Source: Acanthopleura granulata (taxonomy: Eukaryota; Mollusca; Polyplacophora; Chitonida; Chitonidae). Taken from it: a DNA stretch of 64,000 nt. Positions 13,324 to 25,461 of the stretch are shown piece after piece. The stretch covers positions 2,953,939-3,017,938 of the forward strand of contig JABBOT010000027.1 in assembly GCA_016165875.1 (NCBI GenBank), read 5' to 3'. The notes under the pieces are model-generated. The model saw only the letters and a list, made by a program, of their open reading frames with translations. It was not told where the DNA came from and searched no databases. Each line of letters opens with the position of its first letter. Positions within the stretch are counted from its first letter, which is position 1. The position numbers and the translations under genes are program-made.

Positions 13324-14695
13324 GGTTCACTAAATCCTGCAAAGAAACAAAAACAAAAAACCAAAAAAAAAAAAACAACACAAAAATCAATTCTACTATT
13401 GGTACAAAATATACACATAAGTACATATATATGTGTGTATTTATGTTAATAGAAGATAAAAATCAAATCTTTGCCATTTATGCAACTGAATTAACTTAAC
13501 CATAGAGTGACCTTCTGGAGATCGATACACCTGTGTCAAAGTGCTTGATTGAAATACAACAGTTTGTCCTACCAATTAAGTTAAAATACTTTTAGGCCCA
13601 TGTTGAAGTATTTTCAATAAGGGCAAAATTTAGAAAGATTGTTATATGTGAACATGATATCAGGCATTCAGCCAGGTTTGCAAACATCTCATTACTAAAA
13701 ATGAATGATTCTACCTGTACTCGCTGATTCCCGCAGACAGAAAACTTGTGGGAATGTTCAACGGTTATATTAATTCTCAGTAACCACTATATCATAAAGT
13801 TAGGCTAATTACAAGTAAACATGCACATCCGACAGGTACGCTTCATATCCATCATGTCTTCATAAATTCCATGTGATTCACAGTTGGTTGGAAGCAAAGA
13901 AGACAAGTACTGACATGACGTACCGGTACGTCGATCAGGTAGGGGCTTTTCACTCCAACTCATGAAGTAAAACTTGTCCACTAAAGAGAAGCAGGCAGTT
14001 TGCCAGAAATCATAATTCGAGACCGCGGGCTATCTGATCCTGGAGTCCACACTTCAAGTGTCTACAAAGGGTTTGCTATTCTGAAATATGTTGTTTAACA
14101 TCCTTACAACAAAATTACCATGTACAATCTGCTGCCTGGTAAAGCGCTGTGTTGTTGTTGTCTTAATGGCTTTCGGTTTCCCTGGCGATCACCGCCTTAA
14201 AGGAAAGATCGACGTCATGTATACGTCACATGCGAGTGAGTCGGGAAAACACGGCCACGGTCGGGATTTGGGCAAGACCGGAAATATGCGCAGATGTTCT
14301 AAACGAGCTTGTAAAGGGAAATAACTCACCATAGAATTTGCATGTCATGCGCATTATTAAAGGAAGCTCTGGGTTAATGACTGGATCTGAGAATTGCAGA
14401 CGAATAGATTTACAGATGTTGTTTTTCTTGAGAAGACAGTTTACAAATGACACTGAAATCTAAATAGACAAACACCGTCACAAATTTGGGTGGCAGTGAC
14501 TTGTATTGATCTTAACGGGAACCAAACTGAGCGGTTTCAGATACGACATATAGGGTTAATAAGGCAGGAGATACATGTAATCTGTCATACAAGTGTGCCT
14601 TCTCACAAGTTGAAATTGTCATGTGTTGATCGCCCGTTTGACATCAGTTGAGACAGTATATTGTATAGAGTGTGGATTAGTATAGAGTCTCAGTT
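13324..14695. promoter_or_regulatory. Shared 5' region between divergent CCDC181 and RAB39
   Basis: About 1.37 kb separates the CCDC181 start (minus) from the RAB39 start (plus), and no other gene is seen. It holds a CpG-richer stretch at about 14160-14300, with the CRE-like cgacgtcat near 14209 and cggaaat near 14279. At 14176-14189 is GTTTCCCTGGCGAT, an imperfect X-box-like site. At 13917-13932 lies a perfect 16-bp palindrome. No convincing TATA box was found. Assignment as a bidirectional promoter is inference from gene layout. Confidence 0.45.
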
Positions 14696-16429
14696 ATGGT
14701 TGAACCAATTTTTGACTATCAGTTTCGCTTGATTTTAATTGGAGACAGTACGGTTGGGAAGTCCTCCCTCTTGAAGTATTTTACAGATGGTAAATTCGCA
14801 GAAGTCTGTGACCCAACTGTAGGTGTGGATTTTTATGCCCGACTAATCGAGATAAAACCAGGAGTGCGTGTTAAACTACAACTGTGGGATACAGCTGGCC
14901 AGGAACGATTTCGGTACCTTGTCCATGAGTAGTAAATTTATGGTTTCCACTAGTCCTACATGATGCCACCTTTCCTGCAATATTTAATCACTGCAGCCCC
15001 CATTAAGCAATTACTAGATAAGAGCAAAGGTAGAGTCATGTATGACTACAGGTTTCCACTTCATTTGACATATTACCTGAACTGCAGCTGAAATAAGCCG
15101 AATTGGCATTGGAGCTGTCTCGCAAGATTAACGCTGTTTGGGCAAGACGTGAGTCTTGCAAACTAACACATAATAATGCTGGAAAGACGTGATTTCTGGT
15201 AGTTGCTACCACAAGAACAACATTCTAAGGTATAGCAACTACCAGTAATCACGTCTTTTTAGCGTTATTTTGCACCCACCCAAACAGCGTTCATCTCGCA
15301 AAATGGCTCCAGTGCTGATTTGGCTTATTGCAAACGATGCCAGGATACAAGTCATTATGTCCAGCTACAATATATCCAACTGTTGACAATGAACTGCATT
15401 TGAATTTGTGCTAGCACAGCTAGCTGGTCACCTATGTATGTTAACGTATCGTCCAGAACAGGCCCCACAGAAGTTCAGGGTAAAAATTTCAGTACATGTA
15501 ACAGCTAGACCCCTGCCTTACATTTGGTATGAGTCAATTCCTTGAGTTAACGGGAACGGAAAAAAGACGGTGCCGGTAAACCATCTTTCCACAGCAATCC
15601 AGCCGTTTAAACTTTTGAACCTAGCTTTTCGAGCCAATGTCCTCCATGTCTTGAATTCCAACTTCTTGCAGGCGATGGCCACAAAAATTTTATCCCACCC
15701 TACTCATACTCTATACATATTTTTGTACTTGGCTCCATGATAATTTTTCTCTGACCAGTAGAGCTACTGTCTCATCACAATCTAATCATTGCCCAAGATC
15801 ATATTTTCTTGTACATGTATTCAGCCCCCAGTTTCTCGAACCATGAAGTTTGCATTTACATTGTCAGCCCAAAACTGTGACCTCCCCACAGTCATACATT
15901 GAATAGTTTTTGTGATATGGACTCCTATCTTGTGATATCACTGTCTCTCATTTTCCTGGTCCAACCTAAGTACTTGTACATGTGTTTTTTTCTTTCTTTC
16001 AGATCCATTACTAGGTCATACTACAGAAATTCTGTTGGCGCATTACTAGTGTATGATATAACCAAGCGTAAAAGCTTTGAAAATTTGGGCGAGTGGCTTG
16101 AAGAATCTAAGATGCACATAGAGCCTCACCAAGCGGTATATGTAATAGTGGGCCACAAGGCAGATATGGATGCAGAGAGGAAAGTCACCAGTAGAGAGGG
16201 CAGACAGTTTGCTGATATTAATGGACTGAAGTTTCTAGAAACATCGGCCAAGACTGGTCAAAATGTGGAGGAGGCTTTTCTAACTGTTGCTAGAGATATT
16301 TATCAGTTGTTAGAAGAAGGCAAAATCCAAGTAGAAGAAGGATGGGACGGAGTGAAAAATGGATTTGCCCGGCCAAGAGAGTCATTCCAGCTGATGGAGG
16401 GAGAGGCAGAGGGGGGAGGCTGTTGTTGA
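14696..16429 (+). CDS. RAB39: RAB39, Rab-family small GTPase (two exons, complete)
   Basis: Exon 1 is 14696-14913 and exon 2 is 16003-16429 (acceptor ttctttcag). Joined in phase they encode 214 aa, close to vertebrate RAB39A (217) and RAB39B (213). All GTPase motifs are present: P-loop GDSTVGKS (residues 16-23), switch I DPTVGVDF, WDTAGQERFRSITRSYYRN, GHKAD in place of NKxD (GHKxD is typical of RAB39) and ETSAK. The tail ends in GGGCC, a double-cysteine geranylgeranylation signal. The segment IQVEEGWDGVKNGF matches the RAB39-specific tail. In vertebrates RAB39 acts in endolysosomal and autophagic membrane traffic. The start ATG directly precedes the conserved N terminus (YQFRLILIGD). The single intron after codon 72 contains a foldback element. 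Confidence 0.95.
15092..15329. mobile_element. Foldback/MITE-like inverted repeat in RAB39 intron
   Basis: The two halves are imperfect reverse complements. The left arm starts AATAAGCCGAATTGGCATTG and includes AACGCTGTTTGGG and AAGACGTGATTTCTGGTAG. The right arm ends with the complement of AATAAGCC after AAACAGCGTT and CTACCAGTAATCACGTCTTT. Arms of about 100 bp surround a short loop near 15205-15225. No clear target-site duplication was found. RNA from it would form a long hairpin. Confidence 0.75.
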
Positions 16430-19400
16430 CAGTCCAGCCTGACCAAGAGGCATAGAGCAGTACTTGTATGGGTTGTGCAATACCTGGCTGCCTCAGGGTG
16501 GCAGCACATTGCACTTGCATGTGTTGTGCATGTATATTTGTGGTTCACCTTGGGGATGTATCATCTCCGTTTGTTTACTGTGGAATTCTAGTCATGCTTT
16601 ACGCACTGGACTTTGACAGGACACAAAGTTTTCTTCAGGCATTGAGAGGATAGATAATTCATGGAAGTCTGAAATTGTTTTTATTGTTAGAGGCTTACTA
16701 TGTTCAGTAACGCCCCACAATTGTGCTAAGTTATCTGTTAGGCTGGCTCAAAAACAAGTGCTCCATTTGACATCCAGATAATGTATGAAAATGAAAGAGG
16801 TTGCAGATCAGTTTCTCGTTGACTCTTTACATGGTGAAAATATGGTATGTTGCTAAATATTTTGTTAAATAGGCCAATTTTAAGTAGCTTGATGTGATTG
16901 AAGTTAGACAGACGCATAAAAAAGAAATTACTGTATCCCATGTACAGTTTAGTATTTGCCTACAAGTCCTATGGTGAATTTGGCTCCAAAAGATTTAATT
17001 AAACCTTTTTAAAGTTATGATGAGTGTGCCTATATTGTTGGTGTCAGTGTTGAAGTTACATATATAAGAGAGAGTGAAAACAACCTGCATCAGCTTCAGA
17101 TTGAGCATTGTATTATCTGCTCTGTCTGTGGATGTGCAAACAAGTTAATGTTCTCTTCAATAGTTTGTACATGTTTTTGGATTTTTCAAGTCTTATCAGA
17201 ATACAAATGTATTACCGGCACTTCTGTTTAAATTTTTATACAAAAGTATTTGTGCCATTGGTTTGCATGTGCTATTTTGATTTTTAAGATTGTGTATTTT
17301 TCCCCCTCTCTGCTTTTTAGATTTTTTATGAGAAACAAGTGCTGATGTAAAACATTTAAACATAAAATGTTTGTTTCTTATGCTATCTTAATGCAAAGGA
17401 GAAATTGAAACATAGATTAATGTCCAATTAAAAGACAAAATAAGTGATCACCTTAATTACACCAAATTTTTTACCATCAAATAACTGTTATGAAAACAAG
17501 CATGAAAAGACATGGTTAATAATACTGATACTTCTGCTTTGTACACTGATATACTTACTGTAAATTTTAAATCCCAACATTGATATATGGAACCCTAAAT
17601 TGATATATGGATACACATTGATTGTAGTTACCTGTTCTGAGAGCCAAAGTGGAGATCTATGATGGCACCTAAATTTGTTTGTGCCAAAAATGCAACTTTA
17701 CACAATTTTGAAAGATGCCATCTGTCTTGGCCTAATTGAATTTGGAATTAACAATAATCCCAATGTGTCCATCTGGGCTAGTCAGATGAAAAAGCTTGAT
17801 AAGTCACCCAAATGTTAATTTGCTTGTTATGATCCTTCTTCGTTATGTCATGCCCAAAACTATGTATATCAACGCTATGCAGTTATATTACTCTGTTTCT
17901 GTCGTGATACAGTGACGATGCTGAAGTGGTCCCAATGAACCGCAAGAGCTCTTCATCATTATCAAATCAGGTACTTGCCTGCTTGAGATGGCAATGAATT
18001 TGTGCATTGTACATTTCAAACGTGTCAAGTATATGTACGAAGAGCAGTTAAGCAAATGGTGGGCTAACATTAGGAGTTGATCAAACTATGGAGATACATG
18101 TAGAACAGACCACACTTTTACCTGCTCCAGTGCATGTTCATAGATTCAGCAGAAACATGGTATCATATATAGAAAATGAAAACCTCCATGGCTGTGGGAG
18201 GTTTAACTCAGAGTACAAAGGCCCAGTGAGTAAGTCTGGCTTTGTCAGTGTGGTCTTGACGAGTCAGACTGGTTGAAGTAACAAGAGGTTGCATCTTATT
18301 CTACAGCAGAAGATGTGAAAACAGACGAGAAATTAGCTTTTGATGCCAGTTTTGTATCCATCTGTAGATGAGTGGAAAGTGTTTGTGTGTAAAAATTTAC
18401 CTGCAATGACCTGGGTGTATGTTGTTTCATCTTTGCTCTCCATCATAAGGGAAATCACTATAAGATTGGATAATTGAGCTATTTGTTCAGGTTCATATAT
18501 GAATTTACAATATTACACCAGTGAATTAGCAAATCCAACTCCTGCTGGTTTATAGGTGGCTTTAAAGTGCCAGCTCAGTTTCAAGAGAAATTGGGTGAAA
18601 ATATTAACAGGACATGATGAGAATCTTATGGGTCAGAGCTAACACCATGGTGTGGAAAGATTTATGATGAATAACACTACCCTCTGTAAGTGAAGAATGT
18701 GATTTTAGGAATGCAGTTTGGTTTTCATCCAAATTTTAGGACCTGATTTACCATACAGGCAATGGGTTTGGATTATTGTACCACAAACTTTTTGTGGTGT
18801 GACATATATCTTCATATAAATCTGGCACGTATGACATGGAGTGAGGCTGCAATTATGTTGGCATGACACCAAGAGCATTGAAAAGCGCAGCATTTTTTGT
18901 GGCTACACGTGTGATGAGTGATGCCATGGAGTGATGGACAGAAATATTTTTGGAAAGCAATACCAATTCAAATTCTTGTACTCTGAGCAAATTAATTTTT
19001 TTTTTCAAATGTTGAACAGGATAAAAATAAAACTGAAATTTTAAAACTTAATCATCAAACTTGTGGCTAATGTGGACTCCTCCATCACTTTGTTCCTGTT
19101 GACATTGATTAGAAAGCCTTGGAAAAGAGAAGATTGATAAACACATCAAGATCAAATTAAATAAAAGGATTCATTTTTTGTCTTGTTTTTATTCCATTTT
19201 TGGACATTTTAGTGCTCATAAAAGACGAAGAAAAATGGCATTGCCAAATTTATCAAGAATTAAGGAGAGAGTTTCGACTCAGTCTTGGTCTTTTCACATT
19301 GTTTTTAAAACCAAGGTTTTTAACGAGTTAAGTCTGAAAATTTGTCAAATAGTTTGTGCGTGGCTTCCTTGTTTTCCACGCCCAGAGGTATCCTCTATCT

Positions 19401-22400
19401 AAATTAACGTCTAATCAGTGAATTATTCTTAAGTACCCAAATCAAATAAATACACTAATGACATAGTAACAGAAAATCATTTTCAGTTTATAGTTTATAT
19501 TGTTCATCCAAATTTTATGGGAAAACCATTGGCATACCATGCACTAAATCAGTTTGCATTAGCCTGTCCTTTAAATATGTGAAGTAAAGTATATTTAGAA
19601 ATACTGCCTATTTTACCAGGTTTTTATAATTTAATCCCCAAGTAGTGGTTGTTGAGCAGGTTTATAGTTTACTCGCTTTATTTATTGATTTACATGTATT
19701 TTCCTGTTCTGTGCTTTGACAATTGTCAACAGATATACCCTGCCAGATTTTCCCCATTTATTTCTTTACATGAATTTAGTCTTTAATAATTATGTTCTAA
19801 ATGTAAGTTAATACCAAGGAATATTTGTGTGTTAAGAGTATCTTCGTTGAATTGAATTTGTAAAGGAAAATCATTACCCTGTATGTGTCCTTCTATGATG
19901 GAGGATTATCTTCTGCCTTGTCATACAGATGCTATTCAACTAGTATGTAAGTACATGTGATTATATTTACTTTGTTTCTTGTTAAACTGTGTAATTTATG
20001 CAGCTGGCTATTAATTATGGCAAAAAAAAATCCCTGTATCTGTGGAGTGTATAATCTCTGCCAAGCACAATATAAACACTTTGCCGTGTAGGCATTTCTT
20101 TATTCACAGAGACATAAATATATAATCACTTTTGTTTGCCAGCTTTCAACAAAAGAAAAAGCCATCAACAAATTTAAGTTTTCTTGTGAGAGAGTTACAT
20201 TTATTGTACAGCAAGTCTTACATACATGTACGTAACTTGTAATATTCCAAATTTTGCATGCATAAAGTAGAGGAATTGGAGTTTTGGTCTCTTGAGGTTG
20301 AATTTCTTGACAATATGAAAAGACGGGTTTGCTGTTAGCTGTATAATCATTCTGATGTCATTATGCATACACGTAGGCCAACAGGCCTATGTAAAGCTGA
20401 TGCATGTGAGTCTTGATTTGAAAAGAAAAAAAATTATGTTCACATGTGATCAACTATTGTTGTGGGGCTTATTTATTCAGGGCACCATGTAGTGACCCAA
20501 TATTGAAATGATGGGCTGTGACGATTGGTTTTCAGCTCAATAGGTTGCTAATGCTGGACTTACAGTTTTACTTTCAGTTGGGCAAATATTGGTGAAGCTA
20601 CTGTAAATGACCTAAAATTTCTTCTCTGAAAATGCATCTTCAGAGGTAAATGAATGTCATAAAATAGTATAATTGATGATGAAACTCACATTGTTCCAGT
20701 AGGGTATCATTCAGCTTTCCAAACAAATCTCAAAAGAACTTACTAAAGTCAGCAGAACTGTAAGATTCAGGAAAAATTAGCACCTCAGTTATGGACAAAA
20801 TTTTAGGTCATTTAGGATATGTTCACAATCCACATTTGTTCAGCTTAAAGATAGCAAAGGCAACCCAATTCTGTTTCAGTAGTTAAATTTAAATTCTGAT
20901 ATAGGTTTGTGTCCTTATGACCCTGGACATTCTGGAATTACAAATTACATTTTACATGTGAATGGATATACTATTGGTGATACAACATATCACAAACCAC
21001 ATCTTTCAGTGGTGGACTGATCATACTTATCTATTTGATTGGTCTTAAATCGTGCTGCGGAATTCTTCACTCATTCTGTATGGCAATCAGTTTTATGGGT
21101 GGACAAAACTGGAGTGCGCAGCGTAAAGCGGTGTAATTTTTGTCCAGTGCAAGTTATGCACATCATATTGACTTCTTAATGGTTAGATTGTACAAATGGC
21201 CATACAAGTGTCGTCAACTGGTTATTGCCCCTAAGGCACCAATGAACACTGAGTGGGAAAACATACAAATTACCTGTGCAAGGCTGGGGTTGAACCTGCA
21301 CCACTCATGTCCTCAGGGTTGAAACACAATCATGGATTATGGATACATACCATAAGCGAAGGAAATTTCCGGGATTGGGGAAGGTTGGGGATTGTGTGGC
21401 GATGCAGGCGAAGAGAGACTCACAGCGAACTGGGCTAGAGCCTGGGGGTGCTCAATGGCCCCAGGATGAGGTCTACCTTTACGCAAATAGCTGTCTAGAA
21501 CTTGGTAGTAAAGGCATTTTTTTTTCTTTTACGTCAAAGTACACAGTAAATTGGGTCGAATTCATAAAGATATTATTCAGTTTCATTAGTTTAATATACA
21601 TATAAAGAGATACAAGCACAAGCATTTATTTACCACAAAAATGAAATTGGCTGGTTACACCCCTTCCGTCTGGAACTGGTGTGGTCTTCGTCACTGTAAC
21701 CTGGGATGGACTGATCCCCACTCAAGCATTGGACAAGCTTGTAGACCTATCTCTTATGCAAACTGGAAATGCCTGAACCGCCCCAGCAATTGAACTGTGC
21801 TGCACCGTACTTCTGGTTTAATCTAGATATGGAGGAACCTAGTGCAGTTCAGACGGCCTAAACGCCCTCGTCATAGTGCCATTTCATAACTCATTTGTCC
21901 ACCATCAACCGCGTTCGCTTCAAGTGATCAACAACCCAAAACCTGGAGTTAAGTTGTAATATACATGTTGTAATTAAGCTAATAAATTGAAAGTAATTAC
22001 ATGGAAGGGACAGATATTTGGTTAGTTATTAAGATGATTATTTGATTGATTGGTTATTCAATCAATACCATCCCAAAGCCCACTCAGAACCCCAGCCCAC
22101 TTGTGCCCATTCATTCCACACTAAAACTGAGTGGGGCCCAACTGGGGGTGTTGGCAGGGAAAGAATGGTGTCACCTTCAGGACTGCATGGTGATTTACTG
22201 AAATAAAGCAAACCCGGGAAAGTTAACTCTGGAGATAGTGTTACCAGCTAGTTCACGCATCTAATCGTAGATTGTATCATCACTGTTTTAAATGAATATG
22301 TTTCATACACAAAAACTCAGAATCGATATTTGCCTTTCCACAAACCTTATCATGCTGTTAGTAAGGACACAATATCTAGGTGGATAAAGGTGGTTAAGGC

Positions 22401-23980
22401 AAGATTGACATGAAGACTTTTTAGCCACCTTCAACCAGATCTGCATCAACCAGTGCAGCATTTCCTTTATCTATTATTCTATTAACAGCTGGTTGGAGTA
22501 ATGCTGATCTGTCTCGAAAGTATCACCACAAACCAATCGTATCTGATAGTACACACTTTGCAAATGCCATATACTTAATTTATTCACAAGTATATCCTTG
22601 CAGTATTGTACATGACCGGATGATTTGTGATATATGAAAGGATAAAACTTGCCGAAATGAATTTATTGGCTTTAAATTTTGTATTTTGTCTGTGATGCCA
22701 ACCGTATGTGGACTCTAAATTCTCATGGAATCACTGGCAATCAAGAAAGTGATGACCGATGTCTTCACCAAAGTATTCAATGCTCGCCTCTGTGTCTTCA
22801 CATAATTTTTCAGAATCAACTTTTAAAACAGCTTGTTGAAATTGTTCAAACAGATCAACAAACTGCAATTTTATTGGTCAGACATTGTAATCTCAGTAAA
22901 AACGATCCTGTAAAAGCGATTATGCCTATAGGTTGTTTGAAATTTGGTACCTTAAATTTATCGGAAATCTCCAGTATCGTGTCATGTAACCCAGCGTTCA
23001 GCCGACGTGAAAACCATGTAAGCCTACCAACGACAGGCTCTGTGAAGCCGTAAAGTTAATCTGAAAATGGCAGTAAAAAGACATGTATATATGCCTCATC
23101 AAAGGTATCTCACCAGCCACATAGTTCGATAAAAAAAGGAGGTGGGTAGGCAGAATTAAGCCGGACAGATGTAGACAAAAGTGTTGTTACCAAATGTAAG
23201 AGTAAATGTAAGAATGTATAAGGAGTTGAGTGTTTTGTGTATAACAGGAGAACCGGGAATTTGTATTCAAAAAAGTAACTTCGCCGACAACAGGGACTGC
23301 AGGCCTAACTGGGGATAAATACACAGTCACCATCCGGATCATCCTCTTCATGCTCAAAATCAAACAACTAAATCCTGGGCTGGATGATAGGTCCGAACTT
23401 GGAATAGGCATTGGCAATCTCGCTCCAGGCGCTTTAATTGTTCCCAAGATGGTCAGTGACAGTTCTTGATTTAGCTGACCCTGTCGTCCACGAGGACAGT
23501 ACCCATGTGTAACAATTGTATGGGTACCGATAAGAGGCACAACAGAACCAGATGCATGTCATTAATTTGCCGTCTTCCATTTTCTGGGATAGCACTCTTC
23601 ACAGAAGAATGTATTTCGCTTACAGTCTTTCCAAACTCAAACTTTTAATTTGGCATAGAACTTTCAGACGAAATTAATAGAAGTAAAGAGGTGACTTGTT
23701 CGGCTTCATGTACCTAACATTCCAGAGCTTCTTTGGTGGCCTCTGGATCCCGGCCTGATTGACTGGTATGGTGCCTCCTGTTTTCATTTCCTTCCTAATT
23801 CCCTGCCTCATAACAGATAGATAAAATTCAACCCAAACTAAAAACTTCACCTGCTATAGGTAAGGCTGGTTCGATTTGTTAAAGGAGGGAGTAATTACTT
23901 CCCCCCTTAATTTTGACATATATGAAATATGAGTGTATATGATTTTGTGAAAAAGTATAAATTTTTGAATCAGCGAAAAT
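16430..23980. other. RAB39 3' flank and gene-poor stretch
   Basis: The start of this stretch must hold the RAB39 3' UTR. Candidate poly(A) signals (aataaa) occur only far downstream, near 19028 and 19160, so the UTR end is undecided. A family B repeat lies at 20698-20822. Around 21250-21300 the minus strand has a B-box-like GGTTCAACCCC, suggesting an old tRNA-derived element. ORFs near 22679-23053 and 23187-23540 show no recognisable protein similarity. No other gene is supported. Confidence 0.5.
20698..20822 (+). repeat. Dispersed repeat family B, copy 1
   Basis: About 125 bp, starting agtagggtatcat and ending with acaaaattttaggtcattta. It is alignable to 44645-44762 (plus) and to the reverse complement of 32420-32539. 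Identity is moderate, with indels. Confidence 0.6.
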
Positions 23981-23991
23981 GTTATAGTCAC

Positions 23992-24157
23992 CTGAAAATG
24001 CCCCATTGTTGAATTCGGTCAAATTCGTGCGGTTTTGGACATGTTCAAGCTCTGATTTAGGAAGTGGAGGCCCAGAACAAAACTTGAATCTAGGAATTGT
24101 ATATAAATGAGCTTGACCTTCGTGTAAAATATCTTTTGGGGGTACCACTGCCTTCAT
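23992..24157 (-). CDS. Possible coding exon of an unrecognised minus-strand gene
   Basis: The ATG at 24157-24155 opens 55 codons plus one base: MKAVVPPKDILHEGQAHLYT, then IPRFKFCSGPPLPKSELEHV, ending NNGAFS before a good donor (TTTTCAG|GTGACT). The composition looks like real protein and includes two N-glycosylation-type motifs (NRT, NLT), but I do not recognise it. No downstream exon was found with confidence. A SINE lies immediately upstream. It could be a chance ORF. Confidence 0.3.
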
Positions 24158-24189
24158 GGTAAGAACAAAAACTTTGTAATTTGTGCTGG

Positions 24190-24442
24190 GGGGCCTTCGA
24201 GGCTCAGTCGGTTAGCGCGCTATCGCAGCACAATGACCCGAAGCCGCCCACCAATGCGGTCGCTGTGAGTTCAAGTCCAGCTCATGCTGGCCTTCTCCGG
24301 TGGGAAGGTCTGCCAGCAACCTGTGGATGATCGTGGGTTTCCCCCGGGCACTCGGTTTCCTCCCACCATAATGCTGGCCGCCGTCTTATAAGTGAAATAT
24401 TCTTGAGTACGGCGTAAAATCAATCAAATAAATAAATAAATA
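24190..24442 (+). mobile_element. tRNA-derived SINE, best-preserved copy
   Basis: The tRNA-like head has ggctcagtcggttagcgcgc and gtgagttcaagtccagctc. A conserved body follows (gtgggtttcccccgggcact, tttcctcccaccataatgct, ataagtgaaatattcttgag), ending in an ATAAATAAATA-type tail after aaaatcaatcaaat. This pattern matches SINEs common in mollusc genomes (from memory of the family style, not a search). Degraded copies lie at 40818-41010 (+) and 49052-49209 (-). Confidence 0.85.
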
Positions 24443-25123
24443 CTTTGTGCTGAGTGTTGTGTAGAGGTTAGCGAACCAAGGTTTGGACCAGGGGATTGTG
24501 GGTGCGAGTCTGTGTTGTCATTTCCATGAAAATGTGTTCTTGTTTTAATTGCGCAATTTTGTAATAGTGTTACATAATTAAGCATTTTAAAAAGTAAGCA
24601 GTTGTTGAAAATACCCATCGATCTTATATGTATTACATACACCATCTATAGATGGCTAGGTCCAGCTGACCTAGTGCGGAATGCGTGACCGCTATATATG
24701 TACTCTGCTACCTGTTTATGAAATTGTCTGTATGTTAGGAACAACCATTGTGTGCAATGGTGCGTGTTAATTGTGTCGTATGGCAGTTTGGTAGAGGGAG
24801 AATCTGTTGGGCCACACAAAGAGTACAAAATGTAGGTTAGTAGAAACAAAATACAACGTATAACAATCCACCATGTCCAATTAGTATTACCTATGGGTAT
24901 TAAATGAGGACGAACTAAAGAGAAAAACTACTGCTGAATAGGCCATTTACAAAAGGTGTTCATTGTTTTTCTGTCAGTTTAGGTTTTTTTCTTTCTTTTT
25001 CATTCTGTTTTTTTTTTTTTCCTTTTCTTTTTTTGAATATTTTTTTTAACAGCAACGTGAAATTATCATAACAGCACATAAATAAATAAGACCAACACAG
25101 AAAAAAAAAAAGCAATGATTATT

Positions 25124-25205
25124 AGTACGGGTGGGGTTTGAACCCACGCGGACTTACGTCCATTGGAACTTAAGTCCAACGCCTTAACCACTCGGCCACC
25201 GTACT
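25124..25205 (-). tRNA. tRNA-Leu(UAA)
   Basis: 82 nt on the minus strand with a full cloverleaf. The acceptor is AGTACGG pairing with CCGTACT (7 of 7), and the D arm is GGCCGAGTGGTTAAGGC. The anticodon stem TTGGA/TCCAA holds loop CTTAAGT (anticodon TAA, reading UUA). A long variable arm (GGAC-GTAA-GTCC) marks a class II tRNA, and the T arm is GTGGG-TTCAAAC-CCCAC. A run of T residues about 12 nt downstream (25101-25111 on the plus strand as A) fits a Pol III terminator. There is no intron. All stems are intact, so it is likely functional. Confidence 0.95.
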
Positions 25206-25392
25206 TTGACAACGATGCAAGCTAAAATGTACATTAAAACAATAATGAACATAGTCATAAATATATAGGTACTGGTTTCTCCTTAAATGTGTTATGTAGT
25301 GGCAAATAGGTCTGAAGAAATATTCCTATTAGGATAAGTTATATTAACACTATCGAAAAAATCTATAAATCTGCCAAGAATTGACCCTGTGT

Positions 25393-25402
25393 GTCACGTG
25401 AC
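25393..25402. promoter_or_regulatory. Palindromic E-box GTCACGTGAC
   Basis: A perfect 10-bp palindrome of the USF/TFE (CLEAR-like) type, 60 bp upstream of the candidate start at 25462. A similar gtcacgtgac lies near 26092. Function is inference from position and motif. Confidence 0.35.
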
Positions 25403-25461
25403 CGACATGCAGCGACACGAGCGGAAAGTTTGTTGTTGCCAATATCAGTAGGCCAGTGTTG

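Noticed and set aside
14176..14189. Confident X-box in the CCDC181/RAB39 promoter
   Set aside because: GTTTCCCTGGCGAT departs from the RFX consensus in both halves; kept only as a weak note.
22679..23540. ORFs at 22679-23053 (+) and 23187-23540 (-)
   Set aside because: They have no recognisable family, no convincing splice context and low-complexity-like composition.
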